From the NCBI GenBank assembly GCA_905200565.1, contig CAJKKX010000013.1, positions 1 to 16,149 of the forward strand: a DNA stretch of 16,149 bases, written 5' to 3'. Each line of letters starts with the position of its first letter. The first letter of the stretch is position 1. The notes under the pieces were generated by a model. The model worked only from the letters and a program-made list of their open reading frames with translations, ran no database searches and had not been told where the DNA came from. Of this stretch, positions 6,466 to 13,858 are shown piece after piece. Both the position numbers and the translations under genes were made by a program. Source of the DNA: an uncultured Lachnospiraceae bacterium (GTDB taxonomy: Bacteria; Bacillota_A; Clostridia; Lachnospirales; Lachnospiraceae).

Positions 6466-6927
6466 ATGTACTTATTATATTTTTTCTTATGGGTGATTTT
6501 TAATGGGAATTTCACATTGGAGATCTGCCTGTTTGGAATCGTGATCGCAGGAGCGGTGTTTGCGTTTACCTGCAAATTTATGGATTACAGTATCGAAAAG
6601 GAAAAAAAGAATCTGAAAAACATCGGGAAATTCCTGCGTTATGTGTGTGTGCTGATCCGGGAGATTGTCAAGGCGAATTTCGCCGTGATTCCCATGATTC
6701 TATCTGAGAGGGAGGAGATCGAGCCGACGCTTGTCTCTTTTCGTACAGATTTAAAGACGCCGTCTGCACGGGCCTTTCTGGCAAATGCGATCACGCTGAC
6801 TCCGGGAACCATTACCGTGCATCTGGAGGAAGATTCTTATGTAGTGCACTGTCTGGATGAGAGCCTGGCGGACGGAATGGATGATTCTGTGTTTGTAAAG
6901 CTGCTTTCCGAGATGGAGCAGGATTAG
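6466..6927 (+). CDS. mrpE: Na+/H+ antiporter subunit MrpE/MnhE (MbhA-like)
   Basis: This 153-aa protein has two N-terminal membrane helices (about 3-14 and 18-36) and a cytoplasmic C-domain. The MrpE hallmark ANAITLTPGTITV (residues 106-118) is intact, preceded by PSARAF. ATG 6466 is chosen over the in-frame upstream ATG at 6343. It lies downstream of the promoter, has GGTGGAG 8 nt upstream, and gives the usual family length. MrpE is a structural subunit of multisubunit cation/proton antiporters and corresponds to MbhA of membrane-bound hydrogenases. It is first in the operon, with mrpF following after 14 nt. Confidence 0.9.
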   Translation: MYLLYFFLWVIFNGNFTLEICLFGIVIAGAVFAFTCKFMDYSIEKEKKNLKNIGKFLRYVCVLIREIVKANFAVIPMILSEREEIEPTLVSFRTDLKTPSARAFLANAITLTPGTITVHLEEDSYVVHCLDESLADGMDDSVFVKLLSEMEQD

Positions 6928-6941
6928 AAGGAGGAGAGAAA

Positions 6942-7271
6942 ATGGGAAGAGGAGTACCAGGTCTTGAAGGAGCGTACCATATCTTTTTTATGGCAGTCCT
7001 GATTTTTCTTGCAGTCATGGTCGTACTGTGTCTGATTCGTGCCATCATAGGCCCGCGGGTGGCTGACCGGGTCGTCGCCGTTAATATGATGGGAACGATG
7101 GTCATGGTTATTATTGCGATTCTGGCGCTGATGCTGGAGGAGGGATATCTGGCGGATATTTGTCTGATCTATGCGATGATCAGTTTTCTTGCGGTGATTG
7201 TGCTGACGAAGGTTTATATGGGTGTTTACAGGCAAAGAAAAGAGGAGGAGAAGAAACATGGAAGTGCTTGA
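6942..7271 (+). CDS. mrpF: Antiporter subunit MrpF/MnhF (MbhB-like)
   Basis: This 109-aa membrane protein has three helices (about 13-35, 46-66 and 70-92) and a charged KR/EK tail. The family motif GPRVADRVVAVNMMG (37-51) is present, with the conserved Asp42 between helices 1 and 2. EGYLADICLIYAM follows at 67-79. MrpF helps build the cation-translocating part of Mrp complexes. The ribosome site AAGGAGGAG precedes the ATG. Its 3' end overlaps mrpG by 14 nt. Confidence 0.92.
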   Translation: MGRGVPGLEGAYHIFFMAVLIFLAVMVVLCLIRAIIGPRVADRVVAVNMMGTMVMVIIAILALMLEEGYLADICLIYAMISFLAVIVLTKVYMGVYRQRKEEEKKHGSA

Positions 7272-7617
7272 ATGGATTCGCTTTCTGGCGGGGGCGCTGC
7301 TGATGCTCTGCGGGCTGGGAATTTTTATGATTGAAATGATCGGGGTGTTTCGTTTTAAGTACGTACTGAACCGTATGCACGCGGCGGCGATGGGAGATAC
7401 CCTGGGCATCGGATTTTCTCTGGTGGGACTGATTTTGATGAGCGGCTGGAATTTTACTTCCTTAAAGCTTCTGTTTGTCATTATCTTTTTGTGGTTTGCG
7501 TCTCCGGTATCTTCTCACCTGATCGCGCGTCTGGAAGTGACGACGGATGAAGAGAAGGAGGAGCATTACCGGACAGTGACGCTGAAACAGTTAGAAGAGG
7601 AAAAGGAGGAGAAATAA
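7258..7617 (+). CDS. mrpG: Antiporter subunit MrpG/MnhG (MbhC-like)
   Basis: This 119-aa protein has three membrane helices (about 8-30, 46-63 and 66-88). The MrpG signature FRFKYVLNRMHAAAMGDTLG (31-50) corresponds to the RFPDxxTRxHAxxxxxTLG pattern. The tail (about 98-119) is acidic/basic and probably cytoplasmic. ATG 7258 is chosen because GGAGGAG (7244-7250) is 7 nt upstream. An earlier in-frame ATG at 7222 would only add a basic stretch with no ribosome site. The start overlaps mrpF by 14 nt and the next gene follows after 1 nt. Confidence 0.92.
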   Translation: MEVLEWIRFLAGALLMLCGLGIFMIEMIGVFRFKYVLNRMHAAAMGDTLGIGFSLVGLILMSGWNFTSLKLLFVIIFLWFASPVSSHLIARLEVTTDEEKEEHYRTVTLKQLEEEKEEK

Positions 7618-7618
7618 T

Positions 7619-7891
7619 ATGCGGATTTTTATGTATATTCTGTTCGGATTTCTGATCGTGTGCGCCATATCGGTCAGTTTGTCGAAAAACCTTTTGAATT
7701 CTATCCTGATCTTCATGTCATATAGCCTGGTGATGTCGATTGTCTGGATTTTGCTGGAGTCTCCGGATCTGGCGATTACAGAAGCCGCGGTAGGAGCCGG
7801 GGTCACGAGCGTGCTTTTTTTTGTCACGCTCAAAAAAATCCATGCGATTATAAAGACAGAAGAGAACGAGGGGGAAGAGAGCGATGAGTAA
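7619..7891 (+). CDS. MbhD-like subunit (DUF4040, MrpA C-terminal domain homologue)
   Basis: This 90-aa protein has three hydrophobic helices. It carries the MbhD/MrpA motif as SPDLAITEAAVGAGVTSVL (48-66), normally xPDLAxTExxVGxxx. In classical Mrp systems this domain is part of the C-terminal extension of the large MrpA subunit; here it is a separate gene, as in archaeal Mbh. It is thought to line the Na+ path or link antiporter modules. The tail ENEGEESDE is strongly acidic. It overlaps the next gene by 8 nt, consistent with coupling. Confidence 0.88.
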   Translation: MRIFMYILFGFLIVCAISVSLSKNLLNSILIFMSYSLVMSIVWILLESPDLAITEAAVGAGVTSVLFFVTLKKIHAIIKTEENEGEESDE

Positions 7892-8858
7892 GAAAGTACC
7901 GGAAGAGAAATATGAAAAAAGCCTTTCCTACAAATTGAAACAGTGGTTTGAAGGGACGAAGGACCCGTTTCTGGATACGGTGGAAATGAAGCCCCAGAAG
8001 GAATTTTCGGAAGATAAAGCAACGCTGAGAAAGCGCGCGGAGGAACGAAAAAAGCTAAAGGAACGCATCTATGATACCAGACATAATTCGGAAGTGCTCG
8101 TTTTCACGAAATTTTACCGTGTGGCCAGCGTGCTGTTCTGCATCTGCCTGGTGGCCATGCTTCTGGCGGCGGTGTCCGGACTGCCGACTTTCGGAAACCC
8201 GGACAACCCGGTGAACAACGAAGTGGCCGCCCGTTATATCGAAAACGGCTTACAGGAGACGGGAGCGGTCAACATTGTAACAGGAATGATTCTGGATTAC
8301 CGTGCGTTTGATACTCTGGGAGAGTCCCATGTACTGTTTATTGCGACCTGTACCGTACTGATTCTGCTTCGCCATGACAAGAGCAAAAAGGGAAGCCACG
8401 GAATAGGCTATGAGATGGAAGAGGACCGGATTTACGAGCCGAAGAATGATGTGATCCTTCAGACGGTGGCACGGATTCTGGTTCCGCCGATTGTGATCTT
8501 TGGCATTTATGTGATTCTCGGCGGCCATCTGGGGCCAGGCGGCGGATTTTCCGGAGGAGCCGTGATTGGAGCGGGCCTGATCCTGTATCTGAATGCTTTC
8601 GGCTTTGCAAAGACGGAACGATTCTTCAATGAAAGGACGTATAAAAGACTGAGTTTTTGTGCGCTGGCATGCTATGCGCTGGCGAAGAGCTATTCGTTCT
8701 ATACCGGGGCAAATCATATCGAGAGTGTGATTCCCTTAGGAACGCCGGGCGCGATTTTAAGCAGCGGCCTGATTTTGATTCTGAATATCTGCGTGGGTTT
8801 GGTAGTTGCAGGGACGATGTACACGTTCTATGTCATGTTCAGGAAAGGAGCGTATTGA
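7884..8858 (+). CDS. mrpB: Fused MbhE-like + MrpB/MnhB subunit with charged N-terminal extension
   Basis: This 324-aa protein is about twice the length of a normal MrpB. Residues 1-77 are a highly charged, probably cytoplasmic segment rich in K, E and R. A helix at about 78-99 is followed by the MbhE/MrpA-C motif NIVTGMILDYRAFDTLGE (130-147) and another helix (150-163). A second charged linker (165-190) leads to an MnhB domain (about 195-320) with the signature GGHLGPGGGFSGG (213-225). MbhE and MbhF (MrpB) are separate genes in archaeal MBH. Here they form one chain with a long N-terminal addition that I do not recognise. Coupled on both sides: it overlaps the MbhD-like gene by 8 nt and mrpC follows after 1 nt. 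Confidence 0.87.
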   Translation: MSKKVPEEKYEKSLSYKLKQWFEGTKDPFLDTVEMKPQKEFSEDKATLRKRAEERKKLKERIYDTRHNSEVLVFTKFYRVASVLFCICLVAMLLAAVSGLPTFGNPDNPVNNEVAARYIENGLQETGAVNIVTGMILDYRAFDTLGESHVLFIATCTVLILLRHDKSKKGSHGIGYEMEEDRIYEPKNDVILQTVARILVPPIVIFGIYVILGGHLGPGGGFSGGAVIGAGLILYLNAFGFAKTERFFNERTYKRLSFCALACYALAKSYSFYTGANHIESVIPLGTPGAILSSGLILILNICVGLVVAGTMYTFYVMFRKGAY

Positions 8859-8859
8859 T

Positions 8860-9237
8860 ATGAACCTTACGAATCTTTTGAATAATTATGGGGAAGCAGT
8901 AGCAATGATTCTGTTCGGAATCGGGTTTTCCAACCTGCTTTTACAGAAAAATCTGATTAAAAAGATTATCGGCCTGAATATCATGGATACAGCCATGTAT
9001 CTGTTTCTGGCGCTGAAAGGCTATATCGGAGGAAGAAAAGCGCCGATTGTGACAAATGGCGTGCAGAGTGTAAAGGCATATATCAATCCGATTCCGAGCG
9101 GTCTGGTACTTACCGGTATCGTGGTATCGGTGTCCGTAACGGCTTTGATGCTGTCTCTGACGATTCGTCTGTACCGCAGATATCACACGCTGGATTTGGA
9201 CGAGATTTCCACCAGGCTCAGGAAGGAGGGGCTGTAA
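8860..9237 (+). CDS. mrpC: Antiporter subunit MrpC/MnhC (MbhG, NuoK-like)
   Basis: This 125-aa, three-helix protein is related to complex I NuoK. Helices lie near 11-28, 33-53 and 80-104. IIGLNIMDTAMYLFL (36-50) and INPIPSGLVLTGIVVSVSVTAL (76-97, spanning the third helix) match the MrpC pattern DPLPQALVLTAIV, though the usual Gln is a Ser. ATG 8860 is preferred. It starts 1 nt after the previous stop with AGGAAAGGAG just upstream, whereas an earlier in-frame ATG at 8806 adds a non-homologous basic stretch. The stop TAA overlaps the mrpD ATG by one base (TAATG). Confidence 0.92.
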   Translation: MNLTNLLNNYGEAVAMILFGIGFSNLLLQKNLIKKIIGLNIMDTAMYLFLALKGYIGGRKAPIVTNGVQSVKAYINPIPSGLVLTGIVVSVSVTALMLSLTIRLYRRYHTLDLDEISTRLRKEGL

Positions 9238-10751
9238 TGGCGTTTGTACAGAATTTTCCGTTTATTTCCATTATTCTTTCCCTGTTTTCCGGGCCGCTCT
9301 GCTCCGTTCTGAATGGAAAGAAAGCAAAATGGGTGAATGCGGCGGTGATTATCATCATCGGAGCCATGTCCACGGCAGTCCTGGCATTCGTGCTGGGTAC
9401 CGGGCAGGAATATGTCTATACGATGGGACATTTTCCGGCGCCCTGGGGAAATGAAATCCGTGTAGGAGTGCTGGAGGCGGCGATGGCAGTGTTTTTCTGC
9501 GTGATTATGCTGCTGTGTATGCTGGGTGGAATCCGGGAGCGGGAGGAGGAGATCGAGGATACCAAACAGAATCTTTACTATATTATGGTGAACCTTCTGC
9601 TGTGCTCCCTTCTGGCTCTGATTTATACGAACGATTTGTTTACGGCCTATGTATTTGTAGAAATTAATACGATTTCTGCGTGCGGCCTGATTATGATCCG
9701 CCAGAACGGGCGGACGCTGGTGGCTGCCACACGTTATATGATTATGAGTCTGTTAGGCTCCGGTCTGTTGCTTTTGGGAATCTGCTTTTTATATGACCTG
9801 ACCGGACACCTTCTGATGAGCAATATTCAGGAACAGGTAGCCCTCATCCATGCAAACGGAAGCTATCACATTCCTCTGCTGGTTGCCGTGGGGCTGATGT
9901 CGGTGGGACTTGCCATCAAAAGCGCACTGTATCCATTCCATAGCTGGCTGCCGGATGCTTATGGATACTCTACCCTCTCTTCGGCGTCGATTTTGTCATC
10001 TCTGGTTTCCAAAGGATATATTTTCCTGCTGGTGAAGATTTTTTACCGTGTGATTGGCTTTGACATCGTGCGGGACAGCAAGGTAATCAATGTCCTGTTT
10101 GTCTTTGGCATTCTGGGAATGATTATGGGTTCTGTGAGCGCCATTAAGGAGAACAATATCCGAAGAATGATTTCTTATTCCTCGGTGGCGCAGATCGGCT
10201 ATATCTATATGGGATTTGGTCTTGGAACCACGGCTGGTATCGTGGCCAGTATTTATCATATCGTATCCCATGCGGCGACAAAGGCGCTGTTGTTCGTGGC
10301 GGCTTCCGGGATTACGGAGGTTTCGGGGGACAGTACGGATTTCTTTGATCTGACAGGGGCGGGATACCGGAATAAGCTTTCGGGAATCGCATTTACCGTC
10401 GGCTCGCTGTCTATGGTGGGGATACCGATGTTTTCCGGGTTTATTTCGAAGCTCCTGTTTGCGCAGGCGGGCGTGGGCGTTGGGAGTATGGAAAAGATGC
10501 TGCCTACGCTGATTGCACTGGCGATCAGTACGATTTTGAATGCGGTTTATTTTATGAAAACCGTGATCCGTCTTTACACGCCGGAGAGAAAGACAGTTCT
10601 GGAAAAGAAGCAGTTCAAGAAGGTGGCAATGACGGAGGAGCCGGCAAAATCCTTTGCCCTGATCTGTTTTGTTGTATTGAATCTGTTTCTGGGACTGTGT
10701 TCCGGGCCGATCATCATGCTCATCGAAAATGGCCTGAGCATGTTTGCATAG
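9237..10751 (+). CDS. mrpD: Proton-translocating antiporter subunit MrpD (MbhH, NuoM/N-like)
   Basis: This 504-aa membrane protein has about 14 helices. The proton-path residues are present: Glu142 in FVEINTISACG, Lys228 in GLAIKSALYPFHSWLPDA and Lys259 in SSLVSKG. These match E137 and K219 of B. subtilis MrpD, essential for antiport as I recall. A further lysine lies in FSGFISKLLFAQ, near the discontinuous helix 12. HSWLPDAYGYS (235-245) is the MrpD form of the HxWLPDA motif. It occupies the MbhH position in the operon order. It is followed by the only sizeable gap (99 nt) in the operon. Confidence 0.94.
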   Translation: MAFVQNFPFISIILSLFSGPLCSVLNGKKAKWVNAAVIIIIGAMSTAVLAFVLGTGQEYVYTMGHFPAPWGNEIRVGVLEAAMAVFFCVIMLLCMLGGIREREEEIEDTKQNLYYIMVNLLLCSLLALIYTNDLFTAYVFVEINTISACGLIMIRQNGRTLVAATRYMIMSLLGSGLLLLGICFLYDLTGHLLMSNIQEQVALIHANGSYHIPLLVAVGLMSVGLAIKSALYPFHSWLPDAYGYSTLSSASILSSLVSKGYIFLLVKIFYRVIGFDIVRDSKVINVLFVFGILGMIMGSVSAIKENNIRRMISYSSVAQIGYIYMGFGLGTTAGIVASIYHIVSHAATKALLFVAASGITEVSGDSTDFFDLTGAGYRNKLSGIAFTVGSLSMVGIPMFSGFISKLLFAQAGVGVGSMEKMLPTLIALAISTILNAVYFMKTVIRLYTPERKTVLEKKQFKKVAMTEEPAKSFALICFVVLNLFLGLCSGPIIMLIENGLSMFA

Positions 10752-10753
10752 GA

Positions 10754-10790
10754 GGAAGACAAATGCGAAGCATTTTTATAAATGTCTTCC
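10754..10790 (+). promoter_or_regulatory. Nested hairpin in the gap after mrpD
   Basis: GGAAGACA (10754-10761) pairs with TGTCTTCC (10783-10790). Inside, AATGC-gaa-GCATT forms a smaller hairpin followed by TTTTT. It could be an RNA-processing or stability element, or a weak partial terminator, separating the MBH-like core genes from the three extra antiporter genes. No full-strength terminator or new promoter is visible. Confidence 0.45.
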
Positions 10791-10816
10791 GACGAGTTGC
10801 CGCCGAACAGAGGTGA
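10763..10816 (+). CDS. Tiny ORF (17 aa) between mrpD and the next subunit gene
   Basis: ATG 10763 has GGAGG (10751-10755) 7 nt upstream, partly overlapping the mrpD stop, and reads MRSIFINVFRRVAAEQR then TGA. It is short, amphipathic and basic, and overlaps the nested hairpin, so translation and folding would compete. It may be a coupling or attenuation ORF, part of a dispersed repeat, or chance. No family is recognised. Confidence 0.3.
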   Translation: MRSIFINVFRRVAAEQR

Positions 10817-10850
10817 GGGGGCGTTACAACTTAAATAGGAGGAGAGAATC

Positions 10851-12353
10851 ATGGATAAGTTGATTTTATTACCGATTTTTCTGCCGTCGCTTGCAGGAAT
10901 CCTGTTGCTGGCGTCTTCTTTTTATGAACATCTGAAATACGGAAAGAGCGATGAGGAGAAACGGGGGAAGGTACATCTGGTGACGGGGGCGGTGCTGCTT
11001 GTCTCCGCAGCGGCGGCATTGTGGTCTGCATGGAACGGGGATGGAAGCGTGACGCTGTTTTATCTTATGGAGGATATTCCAATCTTCTTCCAAATTGATG
11101 CGGTCGGCAGGCTGTTTGTTACTTTCGTGACAGTCATATGGATTCTGGCAGGCATTTATGCGTTTGTTTATATGGAACATGAGGGGGAGGAAAAGAGGTT
11201 TTTTGGCGTATATCTTCTGGTGTATGGCGTTTTAGTAGCGTTGGATTTTGCGGGAAATCTCGTAACGCTGTATCTGTTTTATGAGCTGATGACGCTGACC
11301 TCTATGCCGATGGTACTGCACAATGGCTCCAGGGAGTCGATTATGGCGGCTCTTAAGTACCTGTTTTATTCCATGTGTGGCGCTTATCTGGGCTTGTTTG
11401 GGATTTTCTTCCTATATAAATATTGTGACACGCTGACTTTTGTGGCGGGAGGTTCCCTGAATACGGTTCTTGCGTCACAAAATACGGGAATTCTTCTGAT
11501 TGCGGTGTTTGCGATGCTCGTTGGATTTGGGGCGAAAGCGGGGATGTTTCCGCTTCACGCCTGGCTTCCTGCGGCGCATCCCGTAGCGCCGTCACCGGCG
11601 TCGGCCGTGTTATCCGGTATTATCGTAAAATCCGGCGTACTGGCGATTATCCGTGTGGTCTATTATGTCGTAGGTGCGGACTTCCTGCGTGGAACCTGGG
11701 TGCAGACCGCATGGATGGTACTGGCGCTTTTGACGGTATTTATGGGTTCGTTACTGGCCTTTCGGGAGCCGGTGTTTAAGAAACGCCTTGCTTATTCCAC
11801 GGTAAGCCAGATTTCCTACATTCTGTTTGGGCTGTCTTTGCTGACTCCTGTGGGGATGACGGGGGCGCTGCTTCACACGGTGTTCCACGCTTTTATCAAA
11901 TGCGCCCTGTTTCTGACGGCTGGAATCTTTATTTTCCAGTGTGGGAAAACAAGAGTGGACGAGCTTGCGGGGATTGGAAAGCAGATGCCGAAAACCCTCT
12001 GGTGCTATACGTTTGCGTCTCTGGCGCTGATCGGAATTCCGCCAGCCAGTGGATTTATCAGCAAATGGTACCTGGCGCAGGGGGCGCTGGAAGCGGGTGT
12101 GGGGGTTTTTGGATGGCTTGGCCCCGTGGTGCTTTTGGTCAGCGCTCTTCTGACCGCAGGCTATCTGCTTCCGGTGACGATGAAAGGATTTTTCCCCGGA
12201 AGTGAAAAAGGCGTCTGCGAGCCAAAGAAGCTGGAACCGAAAATGGGAATGCTGCTGCCGCTCGCAATCCTGGCGGGTGCGGCGGTTCTGCTTGGCGTTT
12301 TTCCGAATCCGATGATTCAGTACGTAAGCCGGATTGCGGAAACATTGATGTAG
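10851..12353 (+). CDS. MrpD/NuoM-like proton-translocating subunit (extra copy 1)
   Basis: This 500-aa antiporter-like membrane protein has about 14 helices. The key residues are Glu145 (FYELMTLTSMP), Lys229 (GFGAKAGMFPLHAWLPAAHP) and Lys260 (SGIIVKSGV), plus a lysine in ASGFISKWYLAQG. The AHPVAPSPASAVLSG variant is closer to hydrogenase-4/formate-hydrogenlyase (HyfB/HycC-type) and MBH-family subunits than to MrpD proper. GGAGGAGA precedes the ATG. It resembles the next gene product along most of its length, for example TVSQISYILFG against TVSNLSYILFG and GISK/GFISKW blocks, so the two look like paralogues. It should add another proton channel to the complex. Confidence 0.87.
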   Translation: MDKLILLPIFLPSLAGILLLASSFYEHLKYGKSDEEKRGKVHLVTGAVLLVSAAAALWSAWNGDGSVTLFYLMEDIPIFFQIDAVGRLFVTFVTVIWILAGIYAFVYMEHEGEEKRFFGVYLLVYGVLVALDFAGNLVTLYLFYELMTLTSMPMVLHNGSRESIMAALKYLFYSMCGAYLGLFGIFFLYKYCDTLTFVAGGSLNTVLASQNTGILLIAVFAMLVGFGAKAGMFPLHAWLPAAHPVAPSPASAVLSGIIVKSGVLAIIRVVYYVVGADFLRGTWVQTAWMVLALLTVFMGSLLAFREPVFKKRLAYSTVSQISYILFGLSLLTPVGMTGALLHTVFHAFIKCALFLTAGIFIFQCGKTRVDELAGIGKQMPKTLWCYTFASLALIGIPPASGFISKWYLAQGALEAGVGVFGWLGPVVLLVSALLTAGYLLPVTMKGFFPGSEKGVCEPKKLEPKMGMLLPLAILAGAAVLLGVFPNPMIQYVSRIAETLM

Positions 12354-12366
12354 AGGAGGAGAGAAA

Positions 12367-13842
12367 ATGAGTGCGTATATGATGGTAATTGTAGTGCTTC
12401 TGCCAATCCTGGCAGGTGCGTTGGTCTCTCTCATTCCGTTTAAAACCAGAACACAGATGATGGTTTATATTGAAAGTGTAGTGCTTTTGAACTCTGTCTT
12501 GGTGTTGGCGCTGCTGTTTCACCGACCGGAGGAAGCGTTTGTTTTGTTCCGGTTTACCGGAAACTTAAGCATCAGCTTCCGCCTGGACGGACTGGGAACG
12601 GTTTTTGCGGGAATCCTGGCGGTGTTGTGGCCGCTTGCTACCCTGTATTCCTTTGAATATATGAAACATGAGGGACATGAGAAGTTTTTCTTTATGTTTT
12701 ATGTAATTACTTTTGGAGTGACGCTGGGGATTGCGCTGGCGGAGGATATTCTCACGATGTATTTCTTCTACGAGATGCTCACGCTTGTCACGCTTCCGCT
12801 GATTATGCACACGCTTTCCAGAGAAGCGATTCTGGCGAGCCGTACTTATCTGTATTATTCCCTGGGCGGGGCGGCGTTTGCGTTTATCGGTATGATCTTT
12901 ATTCTGACTTATGGAACGACCTCGGTCTTTGTGCCGGGCGGTGTGCTGGATATGGCCGCTTTGGGGGAGAAGAAAAATCTGCTGCTTCTTATTTATGTGC
13001 TGTGCTTCTGCGGATTTTCGGTGAAAACAGCCATGTGGCCGTTCTCGGCCTGGCTTCCGAAGGCGGGCGCGGCGCCTACGCCGGTAACGGCGCTGCTTCA
13101 TGCGGTGGCTGTGGTAAAGGCGGGGGCGTTTACGATTATGCGCGTGACTTATTACAGCTTTGGTACAGAACTTTTGAAGGGCACCTGGGCGCAATATGTG
13201 GTGATGGCGCTTGTAATCTTTACAATCGTATATGGATGCAGCCGGGCTTTGAAGGAGACGCATATGAAAAGGCGTCTGGCATGGTCTACGGTCAGCAACC
13301 TGTCCTATATCCTGTTTGGCGTGGTGCTGATGACGCCTCTTGGACTGGTGGGGGCGCTGTGCCATATGGTATTTCATGCGGTGATGAAGATCTGTTCCTT
13401 CTTCTGTGCGGGTGCGGTGATTTATAAGACGGGAAAGAATTATGTCCATGAACTGAATGGGTTTGGAAGGAAGATGCCAAAGGTCTTTGTCATCTTTACC
13501 ATTTCCGGACTCGCCCTGATGGGAGTTCCGGGATTATGCGGATTTATCAGTAAATGGAATCTGGCGAAAGCCGCGGTGGAGAGCCAGAACCCGGTGGCTT
13601 ATGTGGGCGTGGCGGCGCTGCTGGTTTCCGCATTGCTGACGGCCATCTATATGATGACGATCTGCGTCCGGGCGTTCTTTCCGGGGAAAGATTTTGACTA
13701 TGATACCATTCGGGAGGTAAAGGACCCGAACTGGATGATGATACTGCCGCTGGTGGTGTTTGTAGTGGCGATGTTTGTGTTTGGCCTGCATCCGCAGCCG
13801 GTAATCCGGGCGCTGGAATCGGTTGCGGCGGCGATGCGGTAG
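12367..13842 (+). CDS. MrpA/NuoL-M-like proton-translocating subunit (extra copy 2)
   Basis: This 491-aa antiporter-like membrane protein retains Glu136 (FYEMLTLVTLP), Lys220 (GFSVKTAMWPFSAWLPKAG), His245 and Lys251 (TALLHAVAVVKAG), and a lysine in CGFISKWNLAK. The APTPVTALLHAVAVVKAG block has the form seen in NuoL and in the N-terminal half of MrpA (PTPVSAxxHxATMVxAG). It is thus the best candidate for the MrpA role, although it lacks MrpA's long C-terminal extension, whose domains are encoded by the two genes at 7619-8858. GAGGAGAG precedes the ATG. The spacing is 13 nt after the previous gene. Confidence 0.87.
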   Translation: MSAYMMVIVVLLPILAGALVSLIPFKTRTQMMVYIESVVLLNSVLVLALLFHRPEEAFVLFRFTGNLSISFRLDGLGTVFAGILAVLWPLATLYSFEYMKHEGHEKFFFMFYVITFGVTLGIALAEDILTMYFFYEMLTLVTLPLIMHTLSREAILASRTYLYYSLGGAAFAFIGMIFILTYGTTSVFVPGGVLDMAALGEKKNLLLLIYVLCFCGFSVKTAMWPFSAWLPKAGAAPTPVTALLHAVAVVKAGAFTIMRVTYYSFGTELLKGTWAQYVVMALVIFTIVYGCSRALKETHMKRRLAWSTVSNLSYILFGVVLMTPLGLVGALCHMVFHAVMKICSFFCAGAVIYKTGKNYVHELNGFGRKMPKVFVIFTISGLALMGVPGLCGFISKWNLAKAAVESQNPVAYVGVAALLVSALLTAIYMMTICVRAFFPGKDFDYDTIREVKDPNWMMILPLVVFVVAMFVFGLHPQPVIRALESVAAAMR

Positions 13843-13858
13843 AAAGGGGGAACAGGAG

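Noticed and set aside
12565..13449. 294-codon - strand frame opposite an antiporter subunit
   Set aside because: The composition (very rich in His, Arg, Gln, Lys) is typical of antisense to a membrane-protein gene; no start signal or homology.
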